In this document: positions 6,377-6,606 of the stretch, in pieces | How the letters are laid out: every line of letters begins with the position of its first letter | Position numbering within the stretch: the first letter of the stretch is position 1 | From: CAZLNO01 sp964561005 | Lineage (GTDB): Bacteria; Pseudomonadota; Alphaproteobacteria; Kiloniellales; Rhodovibrionaceae | Length of the DNA: 6,606 nt | Direction: 5' to 3' | Assembly: GCA_964561005.1 (NCBI GenBank) | Contig: CAZLNO010000151.1 | Span: 1-6,606, forward strand | Position numbers and translations under genes: made by a program | Notes under the pieces: model-generated | The model's database searches: none | Seen by the model: the letters and a program-made list of their open reading frames with translations, nothing else | Told to the model about the DNA's origin: nothing

Positions 6377-6606
6377 GACAGCCTTCCCGACAGGGATCAC
6401 CCGTTCAACGCCAACTCCATATAGGTCGCCGGCCAGGATACGCGCCACCACGGTGCGGCGAAACGTCCCGAGTCCGTCCTGGCGGTCCCGCACGTTGAGC
6501 CCGGCGGCAAGACTCTCTATCTTGCTGCGCCGGGCGGGGCAAGCCCGTGGCGCAGACGGATGAGCACGACGGAGGGGATCATTTCAAGTCCGGAAGAGGG
6601 CACGCG
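6377..6606. other. Region upstream of ctaG without a supported gene
   Basis: No minus-strand frame here looks like ctaB, the small coxF-type gene or another oxidase gene. All three minus frames entering from the right edge close early: at 6584-6586 (TGA, ending ALFRT), at 6579-6581 (TGA, ending PLPDLK) and at 6517-6519 (TAG). Any one of these could be the tail of an upstream gene, but too little is visible to say. On the plus strand an ATG at 6560 opens a frame reaching the edge (MSTTEGIISSPEEG), with no ribosome site and no recognisable family. The main structure is the pair of hairpins at 6499-6554. Confidence 0.5.
6499..6554. repeat. Two overlapping, mutually exclusive hairpins upstream of ctaG
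   Basis: Hairpin A pairs GCCCGGCG+GCAAGA (6499-6512) with TCTTGC+(tg)+CGCCGGGC (6520-6535): 14 bp with one 2-nt bulge and a 7-nt loop. Hairpin B pairs TGCGCC+GGGC (6526-6535) with GCCC+(gt)+GGCGCA (6543-6554): 10 bp with one 2-nt bulge and a 7-nt loop. Both use bases 6528-6535, so only one can form at a time. They lie about 120-180 nt upstream of the ctaG start. Neither is followed by a T-run on either strand, so neither is a standard intrinsic terminator. Confidence 0.5.

Noticed and set aside
6377..6493. N-terminal extension of CtaG to a GTG at 6493
   Set aside because: The extra 39 residues do not resemble Cox11 N-termini, and the ATG at 6376 has a good GGGAAGG ribosome site and puts the membrane anchor at the usual place.
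6499..6535. Possible intrinsic terminator of an upstream gene
   Set aside because: The stem is strong, but no T-run follows it on either strand.
6560..6606. Possible start of a plus-strand gene running off the right edge
   Set aside because: Only 15 codons are visible, with no ribosome site and no recognisable sequence, so it cannot be supported.

Overview
The window looks like ordinary chromosome from a high-GC (roughly two-thirds G+C by eye) alphaproteobacterium, plausibly Rhodospirillales-like. The clues are a 41-residue zinc-free type of ribosomal protein L36, a separately encoded GlcD/GlcE glycolate oxidase, and a CtaG/Cox11 copper chaperone. The order-level placement is a guess from gene content and codon use, not a phylogenetic result.

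Layout, left to right. Positions 1-2703 on the minus strand hold glcD (496 aa) followed 4 bp later by glcE, which runs off the left edge a few codons short of its usual end. They encode the two FAD-binding subunits of glycolate oxidase; the iron-sulfur subunit glcF would be expected just beyond the edge. Upstream of glcD is a perfect TGGT-N3-ACCA palindrome (2795-2805), typical of FadR-subfamily GntR regulators such as GlcC, LldR and PdhR. It lies where transcription would start from a weak promoter match. Next, also on the minus strand, comes rpmJ (2956-3081), followed by a strong intrinsic terminator (2867-2902) that insulates it from glcD. Further right on the same strand is a 323-aa class I SAM-dependent methyltransferase of unknown substrate (3221-4192).

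A 184-bp AT-richer divergent region (4193-4376) separates the methyltransferase from a plus-strand MATE-family efflux transporter (4377-5753). The MATE gene converges on minus-strand ctaG (5747-6376), and the two coding regions overlap by 7 bp at their stop codons. The last 230 bp (6377-6606), upstream of ctaG, contain no convincing gene. They do contain two imperfect hairpins that share an arm and so cannot form together.

The genes cover unrelated housekeeping jobs: glycolate oxidation into the respiratory chain, translation, a methylation of unknown target, multidrug or metabolite efflux, and CuB insertion into cytochrome c oxidase. I see no mobile element, CRISPR array, tRNA, rRNA or defence-type cluster, and no new multi-gene system. 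The points most worth checking are the glycolate operator, the orphan methyltransferase with its basic, aromatic N-terminal region, and the hairpins before the MATE start and upstream of ctaG.
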